DNA from: Neostapfia colusana
Lineage: Eukaryota > Streptophyta > Magnoliopsida > Poales > Poaceae
DNA: 64,000 bases
Assembly (NCBI GenBank): GCA_030760725.1
Contig: JASWHV010000005.1
Coordinates: 31,257,241 to 31,321,240, forward strand
Direction: 5' to 3'
Positions 46,501 through 54,918 of this stretch are shown piece after piece. The stretch's first letter is position 1. The number at the start of each line of letters is the position of its first letter. Made by a program: the position numbers and the translations under genes. The notes beneath the pieces were generated by a model, which saw only the letters and a program-made list of their open reading frames with translations, was not told the origin of the DNA and ran no database searches.

Positions 46501-47338
46501 AACAATGGATGATTCCTTTATGTTTGGTCAACCAATCCATACCCAAAATAATATCTATCCCTTGTGAATCTATCACTATGAGGTTAGCAGTAAATACTAC
46601 CCCATTAATGTCTAGGTTCACTTTGGGACACACTTGTCTTGTCCTTATTTCTCCACCTGGAGAGTTTACCGCTAGCATATGGTTCATTTGTGTGGTTGCT
46701 AGGTCATGCTTCTTAACAAACCCTTGAGCAATGAACGAGTGGGTAGCACCAGAATCAAACAGCAGAGTTGCAAGGTGTAAATTGGCAGGAAATTTACCAA
46801 CTACCACGTCGGGTGCCTCTTGTGCTTCCTCCATAGTGACGTGGTTCACCCGTCCTCTCATTACATTCTGCTGTTGTGGCGGCGCAGGCTTCTTCTTTGG
46901 GCATTTATGGGCGTAGTGCCCCACTTCACCACAGCTGAAACATTGCACCCCAATCTTAGATGCCTGGCCTTTGTTGTCTTGGGGTTGGTTTAGGTGTCCT
47001 TGCACTGCTGGTCGAGGTGGATATGCGGGGCGAGGCTGCTGCACAAACTGACGCTGCGGCTGTGCTGGTGCTGCGGGAGGCCTGTAGTTTGGGTTGTACC
47101 CTCTTGGTGCTGAATAGGGTACCGCAGCACGGCTCGTCTGCCCCGTAGGTTGCTGCATCATACGTGGGCGGGTGTTGCTCCCTGAGGCTTGATGTGACCA
47201 CCCAGCCTTCCTCTTATTCTCATTTTCCAGGGCCTTCAGCTTCCTTTCCACCACAAATGCTCTGTCCACCATCTTTTGAAAGCTCTCATACTCATTTGAG
47301 GATATTGCACACTGCATTTCTGCGGTAAGCCCTTCCAT
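43547..47338 (-). CDS. pol: gypsy C pol polyprotein with gag C-terminus
   Basis: A 1263-residue frame. CCHC knuckle CFSCGEVGHYAHKC at 133-146. Protease LLFDSGATHSF at about 192-202. RT at about 380-560 with the catalytic VFIDDIL at 504-510. RNase H at about 648-765 (CDAS at 652-655, LELAAVV at about 691, ADALSRK at 758-764). Integrase has a zinc finger ending CDTC at 902-905, catalytic Asp in SMDFV (935) and SDRG (997), and Glu in GQTERTN (about 1033). It ends with the GPFQVL..YQLELP module and a chromodomain-like tail (KILETMERLTRN..VQWKHHSEEEAT). These enzymes copy element RNA to DNA and insert it. The chromodomain type is that of Tekay/Del chromoviruses. A TAG at 43547-43549 replaces the Trp codon seen in A, trimming the last 18 or so residues. 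The frame continues upstream into gag, separated by one TAA. Confidence 0.96.
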   Translation of the reverse strand: MEGLTAEMQCAISSNEYESFQKMVDRAFVVERKLKALENENKRKAGWSHQASGSNTRPRMMQQPTGQTSRAAVPYSAPRGYNPNYRPPAAPAQPQRQFVQQPRPAYPPRPAVQGHLNQPQDNKGQASKIGVQCFSCGEVGHYAHKCPKKKPAPPQQQNVMRGRVNHVTMEEAQEAPDVVVGKFPANLHLATLLFDSGATHSFIAQGFVKKHDLATTQMNHMLAVNSPGGEIRTRQVCPKVNLDINGVVFTANLIVIDSQGIDIILGMDWLTKHKGIIHCSTRTVELTHPSGTRVKFITIHEPRRDIKLNQVEVKVEEIRTIREYPDVFPEELPGMPPDREVEFAIELVPGTAPIYKRPYRMESKQLEELKDHLRELTEKGYVRPSSSPWGAPVIFVPKKDGTQRLCVDYRALNEVTIKNKYPLPRIEDLFDQLRGACVFSKIDLRSGYHQLKIRQSDIPKTAFVSRYGLYEYTVMPFGLTNAPAYFMYLMNKVFMEYLDKFVVVFIDDILVFSKDEEEHEKHLRLVLQRLREHQLYAKLSKCEFWLKRVPFLGHILSEGGISVDPAKIEDIQKWKTPENVGEVRSFLGLAGYYRRFIEGFSKISRPLTKLLEKGITFTWTPQCETSFQELKKRLTTAPVLVMPDMQKNFTVYCDASGNGLGCVLMQEGHVVAYASRQLRKHEKNYPTHDLELAAVVHGLKIWRHYLMGKRTEIYMDHKSLKYIFTQPDLNLRQRRWLELINDFDVGINYHPGKENVVADALSRKVQVNKLTLKDMPAELKDEVIRLNVCLVNSGEAIAMEVDCTLEQDIREGQKNDEKIQEIRQLIKENKAPGFREDEQGTVWHGKRICVPEVKEIRELILKEAHDSDYSIHPGSTKMYQDLKSRYWWYGMKRDVAEHVALCDTCQLVKAEHQRPAGLLQPLKVPEWKWEEISMDFVVGLPRTQSRYDSIWVIIDRLTKVAHFIPVKESYSGSKLAELYMSRIVCYHGVPKKIVSDRGTQFTSRFWQKLHETMGTHLNFSSAYHPQTDGQTERTNQILEDMLRACALKNNRSWDKNLPYAKFSYNNSYQASMKMSPFEALYGRKCRTPLFWDQTGESKVFGPEVLQEAEAKVREIRNNLRIAQTRQKSYADVRRRELVFNVGDYVYLKVSPIRGLCRFKVKGKLSPRYIGPFQVLERKGEVAYQLELPVHLSDVHDVFHVSQLKKCLRTPEEVLPMNEVDVAEDLSYAEQPYKILETMERLTRNKRIRMCKVQWKHHSEEEAT

Positions 47339-47383
47339 GAAACAATCTTGTTTCTGCTCATCAGTCTCTATGTCCCGTGGGGC

Positions 47384-47968
47384 TTAACGGGATAGTTGAG
47401 TGAATTTAGTGAGGTATTCCCTCACCGTCATGTTTCCCTGCTGCAGTCCCAAAAACTCCTTCCTCTTGTTTTTGAGTTCACCTCTTGGGATGTAATGGTT
47501 GCGGAAGCTACGCTTGAACTCTTCCCAAGTGATGTTCTCAGGGTCATGATGGGCGGCCACATAGGCGGTCCACCAATCAGCAGCAGGTCCATGCAATTGA
47601 TGAGAGGCAAACAGCACCCTCTCATACCCTTGGCACTGTATGATCCTCATCTTACTTTCAATGGTCTTCAGCCAATCATCTGCCTCCAGAGGTTCGGCAG
47701 CACTTGCAAACTTTGGAGGTTGAGTTCCTAGAAACTCACTCAAACTTAGTTGGCGTGGTGCAGCTTGTGGAGGTGGAACTTGATGCAAGTTGGCCACCAC
47801 TTGAGTCAAGTTCTGGATGAGCTGATTTTGATTCTCCAGCATTTGGTGGAGAGGATCAACTTCTTCACGGTGACCACCCCGGTCCTGGCCTCCAGAAAGA
47901 TGAGGGTTGCATGCCTCATCGTTGTTGTTGGCGGGGTTGGCAGCACGTCCTTTTCCTCTTCCGGCCAT
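47384..47968 (-). CDS. gag: gypsy C gag, capsid part
   Basis: A 194-residue frame holds the Retrotrans_gag core: EADDWLKTIE at about 106, then AADWWTAYV, WEEFKRSFRNHYIP and REYLTKFTQLSR. A Gln/Asn-rich N-terminal helix region precedes it. It ends at a TAA (47384-47386) at a position where B has a Tyr codon. Downstream the same frame continues without further stops into 47338-43547. It is therefore the N-terminal part of one gag-pol ORF interrupted by a single recent nonsense mutation, unless the stop is read through. The N-terminus begins at the ATG at 47968, about 300 bp downstream of the pre-gag ORF. Confidence 0.92.
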   Translation of the reverse strand: MAGRGKGRAANPANNNDEACNPHLSGGQDRGGHREEVDPLHQMLENQNQLIQNLTQVVANLHQVPPPQAAPRQLSLSEFLGTQPPKFASAAEPLEADDWLKTIESKMRIIQCQGYERVLFASHQLHGPAADWWTAYVAAHHDPENITWEEFKRSFRNHYIPRGELKNKRKEFLGLQQGNMTVREYLTKFTQLSR

Positions 47969-48269
47969 CTGGCAGAATCAACCAATGTTAATTTGAAAGC
48001 ATTTAGTATCATCTTACTACTTTCATTTGTTTGTACTTTGAAGTGTTGAGGCTTTGTTATACTTTTACGAGGGTTCATATCTCACACCAAATAAATGCAC
48101 TATTATTTCATGTGGGTTCACACACCAAAGCAAAACAATCTGAAGACGAGGCTGTGGACAATTGCTCATGGCTTCCACAACTCACGTCACACACCAAGCA
48201 TTATCACACCATTAACTACGTAACGACTCGACTACTCGACCTCTTGCTAGCTAAGGGAAAGACTCTACA

Positions 48270-49049
48270 CTACTCGTTCTCTTGAGCTGGCTCCTTGGGA
48301 TCTTCCTCCTCATTTCGGCTACCTTCTGACTCTACTTTGGGTGGGGAGGCTGCTGGTGGAGAAGTGCGACGACGCCTGATCGCTCGGCGATCCGGGGAGT
48401 CAGGAGTCCATGTATCATTCACGGTGACACACAGTTCATTCTCATCTCCTCTTTCTCTCGCCTTTAAACAAGCTTGCAGCAACGCCTCTGTTTCCTTCAA
48501 GGTGTCTCGGACATCCTGAAGCTCTTGTTGACACTCCTGCAGTCGAGTGCTGAGCATAGCAGCATCCTCCAAGCACAAGTCCATGTGCTCATGGGAAGTC
48601 CCTTGCTGCACCGGTGGGTACTTGTACTCCGTGGTACCACTCTCACGTTGGAGGACATACATGTACTCAGTTTTGTCCAAGTGGCGACGATAGATGTGAC
48701 TCTGGCAGGTGATGGCCTCCCAGGTGACATCTCTATCCGCGTCAACTTGTGTTGCTCGACAAGCTGGAGAGTGGTGAATCTTAAGCAGCTGATTCTCGTG
48801 TATGATCCTCATCTCCGAACTCCATTCTTCCCTCTTCTCACGGATGGTCCTGGTGGAGTTATAGTGGATGATGAGCTTGCCCGTATTGCCTGCGGCTTCG
48901 AGCATACGTCGAAGACGGCGCAACAAGTCTCCTACTGCCAATCCGTAGGAAAGGTACGTCACTGGACGACTCTCCTCTCTTTTGGCAAGGGCAACTACGG
49001 GAACTCTCCCTCCTGTGGACTTGCGAGCGGTGCGAATCATGCGAACCAT
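48270..49049 (-). CDS. pre-gag accessory ORF of gypsy C, unknown function
   Basis: An intact 259-residue ORF lies between the primer site (about 200 bp upstream) and gag, in the same sense. The N-terminal 45 residues are basic and hydrophobic. The middle contains LRRLRRMLEAAGNTGKLIIH, EEWSSEM and VTWEAITC. Residues about 170-205 are predicted by eye to be coiled coil (LSTRLQECQQELQDVRDTL). The C-terminus is TWTPDSPDRRAIRRRR followed by an acidic PE-rich tail. The order of motifs matches the decayed ORF of A at 12441-13417, so it is an inherited feature of this group and not chance. It has no zinc knuckle, protease or membrane segment. I do not know a named family for it. Rice RIRE2 is reported to have an extra ORF before gag, but whether it is related cannot be judged here. 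Confidence 0.75.
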   Translation of the reverse strand: MVRMIRTARKSTGGRVPVVALAKREESRPVTYLSYGLAVGDLLRRLRRMLEAAGNTGKLIIHYNSTRTIREKREEWSSEMRIIHENQLLKIHHSPACRATQVDADRDVTWEAITCQSHIYRRHLDKTEYMYVLQRESGTTEYKYPPVQQGTSHEHMDLCLEDAAMLSTRLQECQQELQDVRDTLKETEALLQACLKARERGDENELCVTVNDTWTPDSPDRRAIRRRRTSPPAASPPKVESEGSRNEEEDPKEPAQENE

Positions 49050-49068
49050 CTAAAACAAAAAGAATTTA

Positions 49069-49249
49069 AAATTAGGTTAGATAAACTTTTTAAACAAAAA
49101 TCCCATTTTGAATGAAAATTTTGGGATAAGATGAAGAAAATGACTCCTTAAATAACACTCTTCAACCCACACCTTGGAAAATAGTTTGAAGAAAATAGGG
49201 CCCTTAAATACGTCCATTTCTACCTAGGTCCATGTTCCTACGGGCAACC
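49069..49249 (-). other. 5' leader of gypsy C before the pre-gag ORF
   Basis: A short AT-rich stretch between primer site and pre-gag ORF. No coding content or repeated primer site is seen, unlike B. Confidence 0.6.
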
Positions 49250-49265
49250 CTGGCTCTGATACCAC
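49250..49265 (-). other. primer binding site of gypsy C
   Basis: Minus-strand TGGTATCAGAGCCAGG, initiator-Met type, three bases from the LTR edge at 49269. Confidence 0.93.
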
Positions 49266-49268
49266 CTC

Positions 49269-50943
49269 TGTCACACCCGGTTTTTCCGAAGAACAACCAA
49301 GTGAATATCACATGTATGCCAGGATCATTTTCTCATACATGTGATGACAAATAGTGAAGCATCATTTATTACAAGCCAGGTGTCGAATATAAATAAGTCT
49401 TACATCGCAAATGTCTCAATGGACACTAATGCTTCATCACAAGTAAATAAACTAGCAGCGGAATATTATTCTTTAGGGCTCCATCACAGGCGTTGCCCGG
49501 GGGTCTTCATGAACCTAAAAACCTTCCTCGGGTCCAAAATCTTGGTCATTATACACCACCTCATTATCTTGACCTGAGCAGCAATATAAACCAACAAATA
49601 TGCAAGGTTGAGTACCAATGGTACTCAGCAAGTGTGGGAAAATTATATCATGCATGGCTAGAACAAGGAGAGGTTGAACTCATGGTTAAAGCACTACGCA
49701 ATCAATACCTATCACCTTAGCTTATTAAGCACCTACATTACTACACAGGTGAAATGGTCCCAATCTCCCATCCCATCATCATAATCCAATAACCATAACA
49801 TCATTACCAATGTTAAGCTCCCCGCTTAACTTCCAAAACCATCAATCCTCTAATCATGAATAAGTCCAGGCCGCTCTTGACCGTGAGCACGGCTGTCAAG
49901 ACAGTTTTGACTCTGCAGAGTTTGTACCACTGTACCCACATGTAGTGATTTCATCCCCCGTTGCCGGGTGGACTAAAAGAACCTCCATTATGCCAGTGGC
50001 TACGATCCACATTCACACTTCCCAGGTGTGCAGCCAGGAGATCACTACGAAGCCTTTACAAAGGGATTCCCGACGAGCGTGGGCCCACTGAGGTTTCACC
50101 CCTAACAGCATACAAGAGGCTCCAACCCCGCTGCAGTGGCCCCCTCTTGAGCCTTGCGGTTCATATGGTAGTCCAGCTGACACCTACTTCCCGCACCATC
50201 CAACACACCCATACTACGCCGGGGAAACACCTAATTAATTGGCCAAGCTTCCCCATCTCAGCATGTGGTTGGCACTGTAAAGCCGGGTTACATGCTCCAT
50301 GAACCGGTCCTTAGGATCCAGGCAAGTACTAAACACAAACCCAAGTCTCGTGCACCCAGCACACAACCAAAACATCCAACTTGCCTTGATCCCTACCTCT
50401 ACATAACTCACAATAGCTCATTCAAGAGTATGGTATAATAAACTGATGATCTCATATCCCAAATATCCCATTCTAAGCATGGCTAAGCATATGCATGTAA
50501 ATAAATGACATGACAAAATAAATCCCAACCCAAGCTACAAGGAAGCAAGGTAATGCAATTCTAGGGAAACATCCTAGCATGGGTTTCATATTTCATTTGA
50601 CAATGCAAATAATTCTATCTACACATCCTAGCATAGGATCAAAGTGGTCAAGGACACTTGCCTCCTTCTTGCTGCTCTTGAAATGGGTAGTCCTGATCTT
50701 GGAAAGGAATAACTTGCTCTTGAACAGGTTCTACTTCATACCATCACACATAGCAAAAGAAAAATAACAATCATAAGACATAGTTCACACTTCTTACTTC
50801 ATACAAACCACACATTCATATTTATGAAATTCATTCACCATTATATGTGTTGTGGTTACTTTGTGTGTTGATCTGTGGCTTGCATACACTTTTATTTATA
50901 TGTGTATGATTCCTACTTTGGTGTTCATATTTATACTTACATA

Positions 50944-50995
<52 letters not shown>

Positions 50996-52707
50996 TTCAG
51001 TTTTAAATAAATTCATTATATTAAACTACCAAGTATGTATGAAAAGTATTTTTCTTCTCCATATGTGCCTTCATAATTTCTATCAACCCTAAACTGAACT
51101 CTTTGGATTTTAAAAACTCCATTTATCATTTACTAGTTGCTATATTTTCAGATTTATATTCCTATGCATAATTGTGTATTTTATTATGAAATTAGTAATA
51201 CACATCATCTAAACAGTATAGGTTTTGGTCCTAAATAATTTAATAACATATTTTGACCTTGGCCTCTGATGTAAACTATTTCATAATTATTTTCCCTATT
51301 TTTCTATAGCTATTCTTTACTTAAAAATGTGTCCCTATACAATTAAATGTGAATAACAAATAAAACAGATTCATTTCAGCCCAAAATATAGTTTTATCTC
51401 ACTCCAAGGTTTTCTAAGTACTGAGAAAGTTTTTAATTAATCTTGACAATTATGTTTGTCCCACTTTTTAATTTTTAAATACTAGTCACATATTCAATTT
51501 TCTAAATTAAATACTAAACAGGGCTAAAATAATGAACTCACCCCATTACAGAGTCTATAATATTATTTTCATAATTTCCAGGGGTCTAGCTACACTTATC
51601 AGAGGCGTTTTTCCTAATTTTTATTAAGTCCAGGGGCTAAAACTGATTTTTAAATGAATTTACATGATTTTCTGGAGTTCCAGGGGCTAGATCAGAAGTT
51701 TCCGGGGCTAGCTCTTATTTCCCGAGAACCCCAGGGGGTAGCACGTAAGAATTCCAGTCTTTATAACGCGGGGCTGACGTGGACCGTCCGATTTTAAACT
51801 GACGGCTGAGATTATAACAACGAACCGGTACGCGGGGTTTTAAAGTCTACCGTGCGATTTAAAATAAACGGCGCACAAGCGGCCACGTCGCTCTGATCGA
51901 GCGCGGGCGGCGCTGCCGGCGGCGCACGGCGGCGGGAAGCGGCGATCTCGCCGGAAAGTTTCGGATCCTCGAGAATTCTGCCTAGAACTGTGATCTTATG
52001 GCATAGATCGGTAGAGGGGAGGTCAGGGATCTCACCTCGGGGGTTTTCTCGAGCTCGGGGGTCCTGGAAAGTGATCGGCGGCGAGGTCCGAGGCAAAACC
52101 ACGGCGAAGCTCGTCGGCGCTTTGTTTACACCGCAAGTCACCGAGTTTTCTGCACCTGCAAGGTTCCCCGGAGGCGGTGGATCAAGACCAGCGAGTTAGA
52201 TCAGAGTTTCCAAGCTTAGATCGGCCAGAATTCACCGGCGAAGTCACGGTGCTCACCGGAGTGAAAATCGGCGATCGCGTGGGAAAAACCGATCGGGGCT
52301 GAGGTTTTTATAGCCGGGGAAGGGCGGTGGGTCAGTTGTGATCGAGTTTGATTCTTCTGGGACCGGAATTCGGGCTGAGGGACGCGGTAATTCGATCGAT
52401 TAAGATCGCGCGCGCGCGGGAGAGTCCGGGGTCGCGGGGTTAGGGATGACAGGTGGGTCCCACCCGTCTGTGAGAGACAGCGCGGGCGCGCTGGCGCGGG
52501 GGAAACTGGGCCGGCTGGCGGGTTTCGGCCCACTGGCCGGTTTTTTTCCCGTTTCTCTTTTTCTTTTTCCATTTCTTTTCTGTTTTGAGTCTAATTTGAA
52601 TTCCAGTTTGAATTTGAATTTTTGCAAAACATGCAACACGTCCAAAAATTTTTAAATTCCCCTCTGAACATGGTTTAGAGTTTTGAATCAAAATTTGGGG
52701 TGTTACA
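49269..52707 (-). repeat. 5' LTR of gypsy C
   Basis: 3439 bp, nearly identical to 40049-43453. Palindrome at 49609-49627, (AT)21 at 50946-50987, TATA at 52305-52312. It has an 18-bp insertion near 52045 and a 10-bp deletion near 52488 relative to the 3' LTR. Confidence 0.96.
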
Positions 52708-52712
52708 AAGTG
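52708..52712. other. target duplication AAGTG, right copy (gypsy C)
   Basis: Matches 40044-40048. Confidence 0.95.
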
Positions 52713-52984
52713 CTCTCCACACATCGTACGCCGATCGGAGGTGTGCAACGGTCGAAGTCGCTCTGAGTTAGTCCTTGTATGATCAAGTTTCGAGCCTTGT
52801 TTTTGTTGTCAACATCTCTCATGTTTGTAGCCGTGACTTGATCGTTTGAAGGCACATCGTAAGGCTTGTACACCTTTTCCCATATTGCAAAGCCTTGCGC
52901 CTGGATGAAAGCTTCCATGCGTGCCTTCCAAATCTGAAAATCAATACCACTAAACACACAAGGTTTGACGGAGTATTTCTCCAT
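52713..52984 (-). pseudogene. gag: copia D gag, N-terminal part
   Basis: Encodes the gag N-terminus (FQIWKARMEAFIQAQGF, then VTATNMRDVDN and IIQGLTQSDFD) and aligns with J gag residues 6-70. A 2-bp deletion at about 52748 relative to J shifts the frame before the gypsy C insertion point. Together with 37999-40043 it forms the whole gag gene. The ATG at 52984 is about 50 bp downstream of the primer site. Confidence 0.9.
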
Positions 52985-53031
52985 GATGATTAGTCAAAAC
53001 ATGTGCAAATCACAAAGATTAGTGCAACCTG

Positions 53032-53043
53032 GCTCTGATACCA
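53032..53043 (-). other. primer binding site of copia D
   Basis: Minus-strand TGGTATCAGAGC, two bases from the LTR edge at 53046. Confidence 0.92.
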
Positions 53044-53045
53044 AT

Positions 53046-54691
53046 TGTCGGATCGAAGTACATGTGTAAAGCTACCAGAGGGGGGTGAATGGTAGATAAA
53101 ACTTTTCAGCGGAAGCAACAAAACACTCCTCAGCAGAAAACCGATCTGTTAAAGAAACCGTGTGAGCGACTAATATAAATGTGTTTAACTGTGACAAGAC
53201 TAGTATAGATTGTATAGAATCAAGTCACGAAGACGTCACAACAAGAATCATGAAAATCCGTTGAGAGAAACTCAAGTTACGATCAAAATATCGAACAGAG
53301 GTCAATCTGTCCTACGCGAGAAAAACAGTTCAGGAATACTGCAAAGAAACTCGTGTAGATCGGAAACCACAAACTCAATGACCGTGAAATTTTGACAGAT
53401 GATATATAATCAAGTTTTGAAGACCACCCAAAAAGAATCACATCAATTTGATCTGTAAAACTCGAGTTATGATAAAACCACCGAAGCAAGGTAGTGCTGA
53501 ACAGAAACTCGACGAGAAAAACTTGTCTGAAACAAGTCGGACGAACAAGGCACAAAAGTTCCTTTAGAATATGAATTTTATTTATCAAAACACAAGAGGA
53601 ACAGCCCCAAAGTCGTGCACCACGAGCTCTGGCCTCCCTTGCTTATATAACCAGCCCAAAGGCCAACTCAACTCAAACTAGGACTCCTACTCCTACTTGG
53701 ATTCAAACTGTAACTTTCCAATACTGCTCAAGACTCTTCTATACGCAGATAGAAGAAATGTTAAGACTTCCAAACACCTTAGGAACGTCCCAAACATTCA
53801 TAAAACAACTCAACTTCATGTCCCACGCGAAATCCTATCATAACCAACTCAAAACTTTCCATATTTGAGTCAAACACGACTCAGCCGCAGTCTGAGTCCA
53901 TAACCTAGTTGGTTGGACCTTTCCGACCAATTCTTTACGTCCACATCTCTTCATCACGCCTTGGAACCATGCAGCCACGTCCATGCACTCCTTGCACACA
54001 TGCAAACATCTTCTAACGACGTCCAAGATACCTTCATATGTATTGTTTTTGATTCAAACATACTGCACAACCTCCCGATCAACTCAACCATAATTCCTCC
54101 TGAACATGGTTGTTGAACCTCATCTTCTACCGAAAACTAGTTCAATGGATCCCGTCACCAGCCATGTCTTGAACTCAAGCAACACCTGCACATGAATAAA
54201 CAACCAATACTTCTGAGCACAAGTCCTCGACTTGACTCTCGTTAGTTCCGAAACTACAACATCTTATGTGAGCACCTCACATAAGCATGTTGCAAATCAT
54301 AGCAAAATGATATCAGCCATAACCACCAAAACACACCAAAAACTTAGTAAAATAATACAAAGCAAACTTTCCATAAGAGTAAAGCAAGTTCGAAACATTG
54401 CAAGTTAAAAGCAGAACCATTGCAATCAAGCTCCGAACCTTACCAAAGCTAACCGGACCTAGCACCGGAGCTAGCAAAAACAAGTCAGACCTAGCCAAAA
54501 TAAGTCAGACCTAGACAAAGCAAGTCGGATCTTACGTCGGACCTTGCCGGAGCTACCCGAAACAAGTCGGACCTATCGTCGGACCTTGCAGGAGCTCGGA
54601 CCTAGAGTCGGACCTTGTTAAAAAGGTGTTTTGGTAGTATTCAAAACTTTTATCGTCAAAGCCAATGTATTCAGCACACATAGGTCTCACA
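53046..54691 (-). repeat. 5' LTR of copia D (right in window)
   Basis: 1646 bp, TG to CA, paired with 32231-33875. Minus-strand TATATAAG at 53642-53649. Confidence 0.93.
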
Positions 54692-54696
54692 GGAGT
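54692..54696. other. target duplication GGAGT, right copy (copia D)
   Basis: Matches 32226-32230. Confidence 0.9.
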
Positions 54697-54918
54697 CTGC
54701 TGTATTAGCCATTTTCCGCTGTCGTTTAGAGTCTTCCAGTGCAAGAATAATTTAGATATTCATGAGTGAGACAATGAGTCAATGTAATAAATTACTTAAA
54801 CATCATTTGTACGTGGTTATATTCTGAGTTCAGTTTGTGATAAAGCTGTGTATGTGTGATGAACATCCTGGGCACACATATGCATTCACCTGGTTCATCT
54901 TCGGAACCGGGTATCAAA
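54697..54918 (+). repeat. right LTR of gypsy A, piece 3 (3' end)
   Basis: Continues piece 2 across copia D and matches the left LTR end at 12078-12168, with gtgtgatgaacatcctgggcac at about 54855. The terminal CA appears mutated (gggtatcaaa against ggtgtcaca). Confidence 0.8.

Larger units (their letters stand above)
40049..52707 (-). mobile_element. gypsy chromovirus C, Tekay/Del type, complete and recent
   Basis: A 12.66-kb element inserted in copia D gag and flanked by AAGTG. On the minus strand it has a 5' LTR (49269-52707), primer site, pre-gag ORF, gag, protease, RT, RNase H, integrase with chromodomain-like tail, polypurine tract and 3' LTR (40049-43453). The two LTRs differ by about 12 substitutions and three length changes: (AT)8 versus (AT)21, an 18-bp insertion and a 10-bp deletion. 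These length changes exactly account for 3405 versus 3439 bp. The coding region has only two nonsense changes. Confidence 0.96.
32231..54691 (-). mobile_element. Ty1/copia retrotransposon D, SIRE/Maximus type, complete but decayed
   Basis: Both LTRs (32231-33875 and 53046-54691) are flanked by GGAGT. The internal order on the minus strand is primer site (53032-53043), gag (52984 to 37999, split by gypsy C), protease and integrase, RT and RNase H (down to 34881), a 1-kb 3' untranslated region and the polypurine tract. Protease and integrase before RT defines Ty1/copia. Without C it is about 9.8 kb, a usual size for the lineage. All coding parts carry stops or frameshifts. The LTRs differ by roughly 5 percent by eye. 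Confidence 0.93.
12078..54918 (+). mobile_element. gypsy chromovirus A (plus strand), host of the nested insertions
   Basis: The element comprises the 3' end of its left LTR (12078-12168), primer site, a pre-gag ORF remnant, a decayed pol (13660-16808), a polypurine tract and a right LTR. The right LTR is recovered in three pieces (16877-17642, 30904-32230, 54697-54918) around solo LTR F and copia D. The pieces align in order with the B-family LTR, which fixes the joins. The gag gene has been lost by an internal deletion near 13712. Most of its left LTR is not seen because E and older fragments occupy the left side. Confidence 0.75.

Noticed and set aside
54313..54744. Short minus-strand frames at the end of copia D 5' LTR resembling a membrane peptide
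   Set aside because: They lie in LTR repeats (tcggacct units) and are not preserved in the other D LTR or in J.
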